From Strongyloides papillosus (Eukaryota; Nematoda; Chromadorea; Rhabditida; Strongyloididae), in NCBI GenBank assembly GCA_005656395.1, contig SRSI01000004.1, forward strand, positions 744,001 through 808,000: a stretch of DNA of 64,000 nucleotides. Direction: 5' to 3'. The notes beneath the pieces were generated by a model. The model did not search any database and was not told where the DNA came from. It saw only the letters and a program-made list of their open reading frames with translations. The stretch's first letter is position 1. Each line of letters opens with the position of its first letter. Both the position numbers and the translations under genes were made by a program. Of the stretch, positions 52,371-62,164 are shown piece by piece.

Positions 52371-53305
52371 CACTCAAAGTCAAAGTGTCACCTATAGGTG
52401 ACAATCTCAACATTGTCACCTACAGGTGACAATATCTCCTAAGTAGATTTTCAATACGTAAATTCTATTCCAATGTTCATTGTAAAAACAACATAAGAAA
52501 GTATTTCAAAACACCTTTGTCTCATTAATTTTATTTAATTTGAAGAGAAAAAGTGTAGTTTCTATTGTTAATTAGTGTTACTTCTAGAGTTCAAGTATGC
52601 TATCAGTAAAAAAATGTCTTACAATTTACCCAAGTAAGTTTAAATTAGTTAATTTTAATAGTAATTTTTGTTTTTAGATTTCGAAATGATATTAGAATAT
52701 CAGGTAAGTGTTGTTTTTTATTCTTATGGTCAAATTTAGGTTTAACGGCAATACCAACTGTCAGAATGTTTCCAGAACTATCAGATAAGTTTATATATCC
52801 ATAATAAGTTACTGAACCATTGTTTTTAGGAATGTCACTGGCCATTGGGATTGTCTTTCGAGGTATTTATACTTTCATTTACATGGGTAAGTGGCTTCTA
52901 TCATTTTGATAGTTTAATTTAGATTTAATGATCGTGCTAGTGAATAAAAAACAACCACAAATATCAGATAAGTTTATAAATTTAACAACTTATATATATA
53001 TATATTTTAGCATTTGAATTTATTGGTACAATGGGAAATTGGAAAAGAGGGCAGAAAAAGTTTATAGGTATGTTTTAATTGTTTATTTATTATATTGTTT
53101 GTGTTTATAAATAAAAATATTACCTTAAACATGTGTAGTTTTATTTTAATTTGTGATCTTAAAGAGAATAACTTTTGGAACCTAGTAAAAATTCTAGGTG
53201 ACAATGTCTTTTTTTTTCTGACTTTGTCACCTACAGGTGACAATCTCTTAGATTCCTAAAAATTTAAGACATTGTCACCTATAGGTGACAATCTGAATTT
53301 GAGTG
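52371..53305 (+). mobile_element. tRNA-targeting TIR element, second subfamily (in tRNA-Gly)
   Basis: The ends CACTCAAA...TTTGAGTG and a 2-bp duplication AA (52369-52370, 53306-53307) match the element in tRNA-Thr. Each end again has two symmetric sites, here TGTCACCTATAGGTGACA (perfect palindrome) and TGTCACCTACAGGTGACA. The core TCACCT-NN-AGGTGA is shared with the other subfamily, but flanks and interior differ, so the palindromes are the conserved part. The interior carries a candidate six-exon small gene (separate entry). Confidence 0.88.
52614..53067 (+). CDS. Candidate small spliced gene carried by the tRNA-Gly element
   Basis: Five short exons (52614..52633, 52678..52703, 52740..52784, 52830..52886, 53011..53067) read in one frame for 68 codons. 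The translation begins MSYNLPKFRNDIRISG and continues with a hydrophobic, membrane-like segment (MSLAIGIVFRGIYTFIYM) and a basic end (GNWKRGQKKFI). Introns 2 to 4 are phase 1. Donors are GTAAGT at exons 1, 2 and 4, but exon 3 is followed by ATAAGT, an A for G change that may mark decay or an AT donor. A GTATGT donor after 53067 suggests at least one more exon, perhaps at 53165. The start ATGTCTTAC is shared with the frame at 49312 in the other subfamily. A competing minus-strand frame (52645..52845) exists. No family recognised. Confidence 0.35.
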
Positions 53306-53364
53306 AATGGTCAGCATGGCCGCCTTCCAAGCGGCCGATTCGGGTTCGATTCCCGATAAACGCA

Positions 53365-54752
53365 TCTACAGATTTTTTTTCGAAATAAAATTATGTATTT
53401 TGTTCATTTAATCATATCTATTTTGTTGTTTTTACTATTATCAAATCGTTTTATGTAACTTTTCAATGTATAAATATTATTTTATAAAGTATTAATTTTT
53501 CTATACTTTTAATGAGATTTTTTTGTGAAAATAACTTTAAAATAATTTTTAGAGAATATTTAGTTTATCTCTTTGCCATCTCTGTCAAAATAGTTTTTTG
53601 TGTTATTTTTATAACTGCAAGATAACTAGTTATCTTATCAAACTGCTACAATGTACAAATAAATTATTACTAATAAATTGTTTATTACCGAATAAATAAA
53701 TATGCGAAAAGTGAATAATCCTAATATTTCTCGTAAGTTATTTTATTTGAGACAATTTTTGATTTTAAAAAAATGGACACAATATGCAAAGTTTTTAGTA
53801 GTAGAAAAGACTTACTAATGGCAATAAACTTGTTCGAATTTTGTTAAACAATAAGTTAACAGATTTTTATCGATACTTTTTTATTTATAAAACAACATTT
53901 TTTATATTTTACAATTACAAAACAAGATATTTATTGTTAAACTTGATTTATTTTAAATAAATATCGCATGAATAGTAATAAAATAAATTACTTAAATTAT
54001 TCATAAGAATAATCCACTTTAATATAATAAAAAATTTACTTAATTAATTAAAACTTATTTTCCACATTATCAACTTAATTTTTCATAAATTATAAATTAT
54101 TGAAAATAAAAATAGTCTCAACCAACTTCACTTTTAAAATTAAAAAAAAATATCGAGTCAAATGAGTAACCTTTTTTATAAACAAATACATATAATTTCC
54201 TACTAACTAGAAAAGAATTTTATATTTTTGTTAGCTTTAAACAAAAAATTGGTATTTTGGAAATATAATTACATTTATAAAAATTATTTATTTAAATTAC
54301 ATTAACAAGTACCACGAAAATTTAATATAAATCACAAAATATTTTTGAAAATAACTATACATAAAAATTAAATGCTAATAAAAAATAGCTATTTTCTAAT
54401 AACATTTATAAATTTTTAAAAATTACTTTATACAATAAATATTACTTGAAACAAATATTTCTTATGCATCTATCTATTTTAAATTTGCCAAAGTATAAAA
54501 TGAGATTTTTGTTATTTAATTACTTTATTTCTGCTTAATTTCCAGTATATATAGTATTGTTAATGCTTCAAACCTTTAGTTGAAGTGAAAGGAAATTTTT
54601 TTTTGTTTATATATAACCTTAAAAAACCTTAAGCAGTAAAAAACTATTAAAAACGATCAAAAATGTTTAACAGAAGTTGGTGAAAATTGATCAAAATTAT
54701 AAAAATTAAAATAGAATTTTGTTGAGAAATCGACGTTTCGCGTCCGACCTCA
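53365..54752. other. Intergenic, no gene seen
   Basis: About 1.4 kb of A+T-rich DNA between two tRNA-Gly genes. No repeat or gene recognised. Confidence 0.45.
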
Positions 54753-54823
54753 GCGTTGATGGTTAAGTGGTATAATTCTCGCCTGCCACGCGGGAGTCCC
54801 GGGTTCGATTCCCGGTCAACGCA
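54753..54823 (+). tRNA. tRNA-Gly (GCC)
   Basis: Acceptor GCGTTGA/TCAACGC, anticodon stem CTCGC/GCGGG-type with anticodon GCC in loop CTGCCAC, and T arm CCGGG-TTCGATT-CCCGG. 71 nt, no intron, uninterrupted. TTTCGTTTT follows as a weak terminator. Confidence 0.95.
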
Positions 54824-55713
54824 TTTCGTTTTAACTTTTCTGGTCTTAAATTTTTTGTTTATTAGTATTTCTGTATATTTGGGTCAAAAAATTAAAGAAT
54901 TTTGGTAAATATAAATTTGTAATGTGGCAACACATTATGATCTACGTGTCTTAAGAAACCAAAACAAACACATGAAGAATATTACTATCACACATCATAA
55001 TAAGTTAATATAAACTCGGTTCAATAAAAACAAGACACTTCAACACACCTACGTCAAGGAACCAATATAAAAAGATAACCTTTCGGACAACTAAGCAGTC
55101 TAGAAATTTGTGTTCAATATGTTATAATTTTATGTGTATACTTCCTTTTTTTTCTCTTATTAAATTGTAAAATAAAACCAAATTAGATAGATAAAATAAC
55201 ACACAAGACTAATAAATTAACACAATTTATTAAACTCTTAAACTATTCCAGTACACTAGTGCTAACATCAGTACTAAGACTGCTCTTAAGCACAAAAATC
55301 ACACAGTATATACATTTTTTAATGTTTAAAATTTCTTATAATATTTAAAATTTCATGTATAAAATTTATAATTTCTAATGTTCAAAATTCATATTTATAT
55401 TTTTTAATATTCATATTTCACAAATAAACTTATATTTTTTCATTTGCTATCTTAATATATTTCTATATAACAAATTTGTTAATCTGTGATCATTTTCTTT
55501 GATTAAAATCATCTCTAAACCATTTTTCTATATTGAATATCCGATATTTTCAAGAAGATTTGCGGTTATTCTTTATACGTATAGGAACAACATTAAAAAG
55601 TTGTGAAAATTGTCTAATACATTCATAGAATGTAAGTAAAATGCCAATTTCGTAACGTAGCATTAACTGGCACTGCTAATAGTCTATATTCTAGGAGATT
55701 ATAAAACATCCTA
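54824..55713. other. Intergenic, no gene seen
   Basis: About 890 bp without a recognised feature. Confidence 0.4.
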
Positions 55714-55786
55714 CGATCTTGACAGAACTCGAATCTGCAATATTCTGCTCCGAAGGCAGACGCGTTAGCCATTACGCTACAAGATC
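55714..55786 (-). tRNA. tRNA-Arg (TCG)
   Basis: Acceptor GATCTTG/CAAGATC, anticodon stem TCTGC/GCAGA with loop CTTCGGA (anticodon TCG), and T arm GCAGA-TTCGAGT-TCTGT with one mismatch-like G-T end pair. 73 nt, no intron. Confidence 0.93.
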
Positions 55787-56186
55787 AGACACCCAGGACC
55801 GTATTTAGTTAGCTACCGAGCAACAATATGTCTTAGTCAATTGTAAAATCTATAGAATGTCACAATTAATCATTATCTATTATTTTAATATAAGATTTTA
55901 CAAAAAGTTTGTTAACATAAACAACTATTAGTAATTTATATACATTACAAAAAAATTTTGTTGGTTTAACAATTCTTTTTACTTTATTTTTTGTCATATT
56001 TTGCACTTTTAAAGTTATTTCTTGAAATTTTTAATGTATTTGTACATTCATGATAATATTCTACTAGAATATCAATTTTTCTTCTTTATTAACCATTTTT
56101 GTATAGTTTTATATTTATTGCATATATAAAAATGTTATTAATAATATATTAAGTGATATAATTTTATTGTATAATGGTGTCTTCCC
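55787..56186. other. Intergenic, no gene seen
   Basis: 400 bp of A+T-rich DNA between tRNA-Arg and a terminal-repeat element. Confidence 0.4.
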
Positions 56187-56632
56187 ATTATATCCCATTC
56201 TCAGAATGTCCCCTTTTTGGAAAAATGTTTGTCTAAATTTCATAATAACGAAAATTATCGTCAAATTGTTATTTAGAGCCACTATTTTTGTGCAGCATTT
56301 TTTTAAGTGAATTTTTAAGATTTTTTTCGGAAAAAATGCACATTACTTTTATTAATTTATTATAAGGTTGTGCCATGTCCTTTCTTTGTCTAGCACTGCC
56401 GTAATCTAGCCCTCGTATAAAGGATAGATAAAAACATTCTACAAATTGTTTATTTATTTTTAATATGTTCGTCGTCGTTATTCTGAACTATCTCTTTATT
56501 AATTTTTATTTAGTATTTTTTGTAAAAAATTGTAATTAACAATATTTTTTAAAGAATATCTTACAAGAATATATTTCACAAAATAAAAAAACATTTTTAC
56601 AAAAATGGGACATTCTGGGGATGGGATATAAT
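56187..56632. mobile_element. Short TIR element (MITE), 446 bp
   Basis: Ends ATTATATCCCATTCTCAGAA-TGTCCC and the complement of GGGACATTCTGGGGATGGGA-TATAAT form inverted repeats of about 26 bp with two mismatches. The interior is related to the repeat at 50830-51090. No coding capacity. Confidence 0.75.
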
Positions 56633-57431
56633 AGTCCGTAACCTATATAATTAGTAAAATTGATGGAATATAATTTAAAGTTTTATTATGTAGATAAAAT
56701 AAAAGAACCCTTTTAATTCAAGGACTACATACATTTATATATATGAAGATAAAATTTTTTAAATATACAAATTTTAAAACAAAATGATTATCTAATATAC
56801 ACTATTTTTTCATTCAAAACGATGAACAACCAAATATATCAGATTATTAACAATATAACTTTATTATGAATATATAATTAAAATTTTATTTAATTGTTTA
56901 TACGCCTACAATATATAGACATTTTAATTAGATTAACATAAACATTCAGCTTAATTGATATAAACGATATAAATTATTAATAATTTAACTCTTAATACAT
57001 GATATAAAATATAACTTAAATAATATACTAATTTTGATTACATTTCGACCAACCTCTATTTAGTTATTTTGGTATATTGATTATTACATCTTATTTGTAA
57101 GATACATTATCTTACCTATACAAATTGATAATATAAAATAATTTATCAAGATCTTTTTAAAAATAATAATCTTAATTTAATAACTGAGATTAAAGTTAAT
57201 TTAGTCAATCTCTTTTATTGTTTATTTTCAATATAATTGATAAAATAATAATTTCATACATCTTTAAATTGTTTTATAAAAGAGAAAAAAACATTTTTTA
57301 TAAATTCTCTTAATCAAGTATTAACTTTTCAATTAATTTTTTTTGTAGTTATATGACTTTTTTTTACATTATTATAAGTACTCTCAAATTTGAGAAAGTT
57401 TGGTGGCTAATAAGGTATGGTACCACCTTCG
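56633..57431. other. Intergenic, no gene seen
   Basis: About 800 bp without a recognised feature. Confidence 0.4.
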
Positions 57432-57503
57432 GCCTATTTAGTATAGTGGTTAGTACTCCACGTTGTGGCCGTGGCGACGTAGGTTCGATTCCTGCAATAG
57501 GCA
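57432..57503 (+). tRNA. tRNA-His (GTG)
   Basis: Acceptor GCCTATT/AATAGGC, D arm with TATAGTGGTTAGTA, anticodon stem CCACG/CGTGG with loop TTGTGGC (anticodon GTG), and T arm GTAGG-TTCGATT-CCTGC. No intron. TTTCTTTT follows as terminator. Confidence 0.95.
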
Positions 57504-58693
57504 TTTCTTTTGTGAAATGTATAGTAGAAATTATACTGTATAATACAGTTTTCCTTTTTAATTCTATCCATTTATATTAATTTCATATAAAAAAATCAAA
57601 ATGATCACTATATAGACACTTTTTTTATTAGATGTCTAAATGTTTATGTAAAAAATTATAGATAAAAAGAAAGTAAATTATCTTAATTACAATTATACTT
57701 ACAAAAAATAATTTAGTAATTATATTGCGAACAAGGAATAAATTTAATTTATTTTTAAACTAAAGAAAAAATCATATTCGCCATATAAAGTTTATTTTAT
57801 TATACAAAGAGTTGTTTTTATAATGTATAAACTATATACTATTAGTTTGAAGCAATCGACATAATAAATCTACTACTTATTTACATAGTTTCTAGAATAT
57901 TTGAGAAACTAATTAAAAATGACTTCATTATAATAAAAAATAGTAAAACACTCTTTATTATAAAATAGCAGAAATTTAACGGTACTTTTACAAAACTGTA
58001 ATATTTAAATATAAATATTTATATATGATAATTTATTATGTTATTATTATAATTTTAATTTAATTATTTTCTTTTTAAAAAGCATGTTTATTTTAATAAA
58101 TCAGTTTAGTCTTCACTGAAATAAATGAATTTTGGTGCTAAACTCATAGCCTTAGCTATGAGCAAAGGTTACAACAAAAACAAAGGTAGACATATGTATC
58201 TCTAAAAATCGTTTCTTAAATACAGCTTTATTATGTTGTATTTCTAAGCATCTATTTACTTTATCAATACAACATAAAACATTCATTACAAAACTTTGAC
58301 CAAACATAATTTGAATATTATGACTTTTCCCGGTGGTAAAGTCATAAACAAGTTAGATTAATAACATAAGTAAATAAGGGTGAAATAGTGGACGCATCTC
58401 TTTTGCACGAAAGTGTTCTGTGTATTAGAAAAATAAATTACTAATTTTTCATATAAACATAGTAGCATTTTAACTATATTCTCTTTTTATACATTACTAT
58501 GCTTTTTTGTGACTTCATACTTATACGAAGTAGCATTTAAACACGGTTTAACATTACTTAAAACATAATATTCTTCTAAATTTTTGTTAAACTGTGTATT
58601 TTAAAAAAATGCGTCTATTATTCAGACTAAATCTAAATATTTTACCAGTTTTTAATTTATCTAAAAGTAGTTTTTTTTTACAAAAACACGATC
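57504..58693. other. Intergenic with three hairpins and a dispersed repeat
   Basis: At 58140-58170 CTCATAGC-CTTA-GCTATGAG is a perfect hairpin. At about 58319-58350 TATGACTTT...AAAGTCATA pair, and between them ATGTTGTATT (58233) pairs with AATACAACAT (58267). The part 58380-58620 is the repeat shared with 46330-46600. No gene seen. Confidence 0.45.
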
Positions 58694-58775
58694 CGTTTGG
58701 GACGAGATTCGAACTCGCGCGGGCAGAGCCCAACGGCTTAGCAGGCCGGCCCCTTAACCACTCGGGCACCCAAAC
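58694..58775 (-). tRNA. tRNA-Ser (GCT)
   Basis: An 82-nt class II tRNA: acceptor GTTTGGG/CCCAAAC, anticodon loop CTGCTAA (anticodon GCT), an extra variable arm (TGGGCTCTGCCC), and T arm GCGAG-TTCGAAT-CTCGT. No intron. Confidence 0.95.
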
Positions 58776-59155
58776 ACGTCCTGGCCAACCTTTATGTTTT
58801 CCACCAAGGGTTTACTACAAATATTTTACTAAATTACATAATCACTAAAGACGATTCATAAATATTAACTTAACTAGTCGTTTTGTTATTCTTAATAAGT
58901 GTAAATAAAAAAAATTCAATTTTTAAAATAATTATAAAATATTTTTAAATGTTAAGATATATGATTAGTTAAATACTGTTTTATTCTTTTTATAATATGA
59001 ATTTTAAATTATACGTATCTTAATTTTTTAATTTCAAAACAGTAGAGAAAAATAATGGTAGAATATTAATATTACATAAAATTTTAAAAATTATTACTAA
59101 ATAAAAACGTTTAAAATTTGTTTTATTAGAAAATGTAAAAACTGTCAAAAAGCAT
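58776..59155. other. Intergenic, no gene seen
   Basis: About 380 bp of A+T-rich DNA between two minus-strand tRNA genes. Confidence 0.4.
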
Positions 59156-59276
59156 TGACGGAAGTGGGATTTGAACCCACGCCTCGATAACGAGATCAGA
59201 ATACTCGGTGACGATGTAGAATCTATATAAGTTATGTACTTGAGTTTGACGCCTTAGACCACTCGGCCATTCCGCC
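59156..59276 (-). tRNA. tRNA-Leu (CAA) with a 37-nt intron
   Basis: A class II tRNA with the usual Leu start GGCGGAATGGCCGAGTGG, anticodon loop CTCAAG-T (anticodon CAA), intron at 59202..59238 just after the nucleotide 3' of the anticodon, variable arm TCTCGTTATCGAG and T arm GTGGG-TTCAAAT-CCCAC. Acceptor pairing GGCGGAA/TTCCGTC has one G-T pair. Intron presence and place are typical of eukaryotic tRNA-Leu(CAA). Confidence 0.93.
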
Positions 59277-59467
59277 TGTTGGAAAGGATATCTACTTCAC
59301 AAAAAAAATTATGTTTTAGAGAAATCATCAAATAAGTGCATATATGACGGCTTTTATACAACTAACTTTAGTATTGTATATCAATGTTAAATACAATTAT
59401 TTTTAACAGTTTAAATAAAAAATAAAATAGTAAAATATTTTTTTATAAAATTTATATTAACTTAAAT

Positions 59468-60196
59468 CACGTTTTTTGAATCAGTCGAACATTTTTTAAA
59501 AATTTGATACAACAAAAATTTGTAACCCCCCATTTTTATTTTATTAATAAAAAGAGCAACCAAAATAATGTATGTTGGCTGATTTATTCAGCCTGAAACT
59601 TTGAAATACAAGAGCTTCAGTAATACAGGGTCGGAAATATTAATTTTTACAAGTTTTCGGTAAATAGATTTTTTTAAAAATAAATATTGTTTCTAGAAGT
59701 AATTTTTCATGAAAAAACGAATGAACATAGTGAAAACATGCGTTTTTTTTCATTTTTGTACTCATACTCAAAAACATATTGTGTTACACTTTTTATTTTT
59801 GTTAAATCTAGATGTAAAATTACATGAAAAATCGAATAAGCATAGTGAAAACATGCGCTTTTTTGCTTTTTGTACTCAAAAAATGAAGAAACTATGAAAA
59901 AATTTCAAAAAACAAAAAAGACGAAAATTTACGAATTCGAAAGTATGCTCATTCGTTTTCTTATAAAGAATTACCCCTAGAAACAATATTTATTTTTAAA
60001 AAAACTTATTTACCGGAAACTTATAAAAATCAATTTTTCCGACATTGAGTCACTGTAGCTTCTGTATCTCAAAGTTTCAGACCGAATGAATTTGCCTACA
60101 TACATTATTTTAGTTGCTCTTTCTATTAATGAAATAAAAACGGGGGGTAAAATTTTCTAGTTGTACCTCTAATGTCTGATTGACTCACAAAACGTG
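59468..60196. mobile_element. Foldback element with about 240-bp inverted repeats
   Basis: The first about 240 bp (from CACGTTTTTTGAATCAGTC) match the complement of the last about 240 bp (CACGTTTTGTGAGTCAATC) at perhaps 75-80% by eye. Shared blocks include ATAATGTATGT, CTGAAACTTTGA, CGGTAAATA and TTTTTTTAAAAATAAATATTGTTTCTAG. The centre has two direct repeats of a unit with CATAGTGAAAACATGCG. Non-autonomous; a single strand could form one long hairpin. Confidence 0.75.
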
Positions 60197-61116
60197 TTTT
60201 AATATATAAATAGTTTAATTTTAAATAAAATAAATTTTGAAACAACCACTGCTTTTCAAATATAAATATTTCAGAAAACAATAATATTCAGAAAAATTAA
60301 AAATACATGAATTTTGACAGAATATATTTTTTACTCTTATAATATAATTTTTCAATTTGAAGCGGTAATGTTTCCTAAAAGGAAAAATAATAGTACCTAA
60401 AGATGAGAAATCATCCCAAAAATATAGAGTATTTTATAATAATTTCTAACTTTCATTGTAATTGAAGTCATCATTTTATTATACTAATAAAGAATTATTA
60501 AGAAATTAGGGGTTGATTTCAAAGTTCTTTGTATGCCAATAATCAATTTTTTTTTAAAATTAATACTTTGGTTATTTTTTTTATTATTTACAAAATAAAA
60601 ACATATTTTAAAACAAATTGAATATATTTTAAAAACAAAATTATACACCCAAGAAGAATTTATATGAATAGAAAAAATATTTGTAATTGTGGCTTTATTG
60701 TTTTTATACTTACTAGTTTACTTTTTAAGAATATTCTATCTTATAAATTTTGTTGTTACATAAAATTATATCTTAAGATTTTGTGCTAAATGTAATCTTG
60801 ATTTAATTATTTGGTAAACATTATTTTATTAATTGTTTTATCATGTTTTGCTATTTTTGTATTATCGTAATAAATTTATTATTAATACATTTTTCAAAAA
60901 GTATAAATAAAAATTTTAAAAGCAATTAAACAATTTTAGATGACATATTTCGTCAAATTGTTATCTATTATCATATTTAGAATACATCTACATGACTTAT
61001 TAAATATTTTACAGCAAGCAACAATCAAAAACATTCAAGAAATATTAATAAAAAATTGATGAAAATTAACAGTATTAAAATAATAACTTGTAGAGAAATA
61101 TATCGACCCAGGCACA
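60197..61116. other. Intergenic, no gene seen
   Basis: About 920 bp of A+T-rich DNA without a recognised feature. Confidence 0.4.
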
Positions 61117-61190
61117 GATTTCGTGGTGTAGTCGGTTATCACATCTGTCTAACACACAGAAGGTCGGCGGTTCGAATCCGCCCGAAATCA
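61117..61190 (+). tRNA. tRNA-Val (AAC)
   Basis: Acceptor GATTTCG/CGAAATC, anticodon stem TCTGT/ACAGA with loop CTAACAC (anticodon AAC), and T arm GGCGG-TTCGAAT-CCGCC. No intron. A T5 run follows within a few bases. Confidence 0.95.
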
Positions 61191-61300
61191 TTCTTTTTGA
61201 CAAAATATTGAAATTTTAAATAGTAAAACAAATTATTTTTTCAATTTTATCTTTTTGAAGTAAAAATCGTTAGACTTTGAGTATAATATCTCAAAAAAGC

Positions 61301-62164
61301 TGGCCATAGCCGGGTTCGAACCGGCGACATTCTGCGTGTGAAGCAGACGTGATAACCGACTACACCATCACCCAGAAAGGAAGCATCCCCTCAAGGTAAT
61401 GATTTCGTCGATTTTTGTGCATATACCAATTCATCACCTTGAGTTGATGATTTTAAAAAAATACAAGAGGGATACCTTTCCCCAATAAAATGCCTTAGAA
61501 CATCTGTTTATAGCAATGTTCTTATTTATAGCTATATTTCAACAATTAGAAGTAGTAATTAAGATTTTTTATTATAAAATAAAGATATAACAATAAATAC
61601 AAAATTATATAACAATTTAATGAATATTTAAAACTTTAAATTTAACAAAGATGATGACAACAAAAGCAATAAATAATAATTGTAAATATAGTGGTAAAAC
61701 TTACCTAGATTGACAATAACTCGTACCTGCATGCTAAATAGTGAGATTCACCTACCCTGCAAACTAGAAACAATTATAAATGTTAACTGAAACAATAACT
61801 TACATGTATACTTGAATATTCCTGTTGATTTTAAAATATAAGTAACAATTCCATGCATTGCCTAAAAAATACCTAGATTTTAAGTAAAAAAAAACTTATC
61901 TTTATCTGTAGTTTATTCTATTTATAAATAATTAGTCGGCACTCCTTAATTTACACCTAAAATAGAAATATTAATAAGTTAAAGTTAGTAGAAAAAAGTT
62001 ACGAAATAACAATGTTTTGACAACTTGATATATAATTCCAAAGTTGTGTTACACCTTCGTAAGACATCTTCCGTATACTAAATTCTAAATAAAATCATCA
62101 CCTCAAGGTGATGAATTTAAAAACATCACCTTGAGGTGATGATTCTGTTCTGAGTGATACGACA
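61301..62164 (-). tRNA. tRNA-Val (CAC), split near position 8 by a 788-bp element
   Basis: The 3' part (61301-61368) gives D arm, anticodon stem TCTGC/GCAGA with loop TTCACAC (anticodon CAC), T arm GCCGG-TTCGAAC-CCGGC and acceptor 3' strand TATGGCC-A. After the element at 61369..62156 and one AT copy are left out, the 5' acceptor strand is TGTCGTA (62164 downward), pairing 6 of 7 with two G-T pairs and a bad first pair. So this copy looks more worn than the Thr and Gly genes, or its 5' end has shifted. The gene lies 110 bp from, and convergent with, tRNA-Val(AAC). Confidence 0.75.
61369..62156 (-). mobile_element. tRNA-targeting TIR element, copy 2 (in tRNA-Val)
   Basis: Near-identical to the element in tRNA-Thr but inverted; its own plus strand runs on the minus strand here. 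The ends read CACCCAGAA and TTCTGAGTG, with an AT duplication (61367-61368, 62157-62158). The four symmetric sites are present, two with substitutions (CCCCTCAAGGTAATG, CACCTTGAGTTGATG). Differences from copy 1 are scattered single changes plus a small insertion near 61590. The internal frames beginning ATGTCTTACGAAGGTG and ATGCATGGAATTG and the GTAAGT sites are kept. Confidence 0.88.

Larger units (their letters stand above)
52356..53364 (+). tRNA. tRNA-Gly (TCC), split in the D arm by a 935-bp element
   Basis: The 5' piece is 52356-52370 (GCGTTTATGGTGTAA); the 3' piece is 53308-53364. Without the element at 52371..53305 and one AA copy, a 72-nt tRNA remains with perfect acceptor (GCGTTTA/TAAACGC), anticodon stem GCCGC/GCGGC with loop CTTCCAA (anticodon TCC), and T arm TCGGG-TTCGATT-CCCGA. 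The break falls after nucleotide 15, in box A; box B is intact. Every helix is preserved. Confidence 0.92.

Noticed and set aside
52645..52845. 66-codon minus-strand frame in the tRNA-Gly element
   Set aside because: It has a plausible composition, but it runs across the consensus GTAAGT/TTTTAG introns of the plus-strand exon series, which is the simpler reading. Not fully excluded.
58140..58350. MicroRNA precursor from the stacked hairpins
   Set aside because: Stems are 8-10 bp, too short for a miRNA hairpin, and no known mature sequence was recognised.
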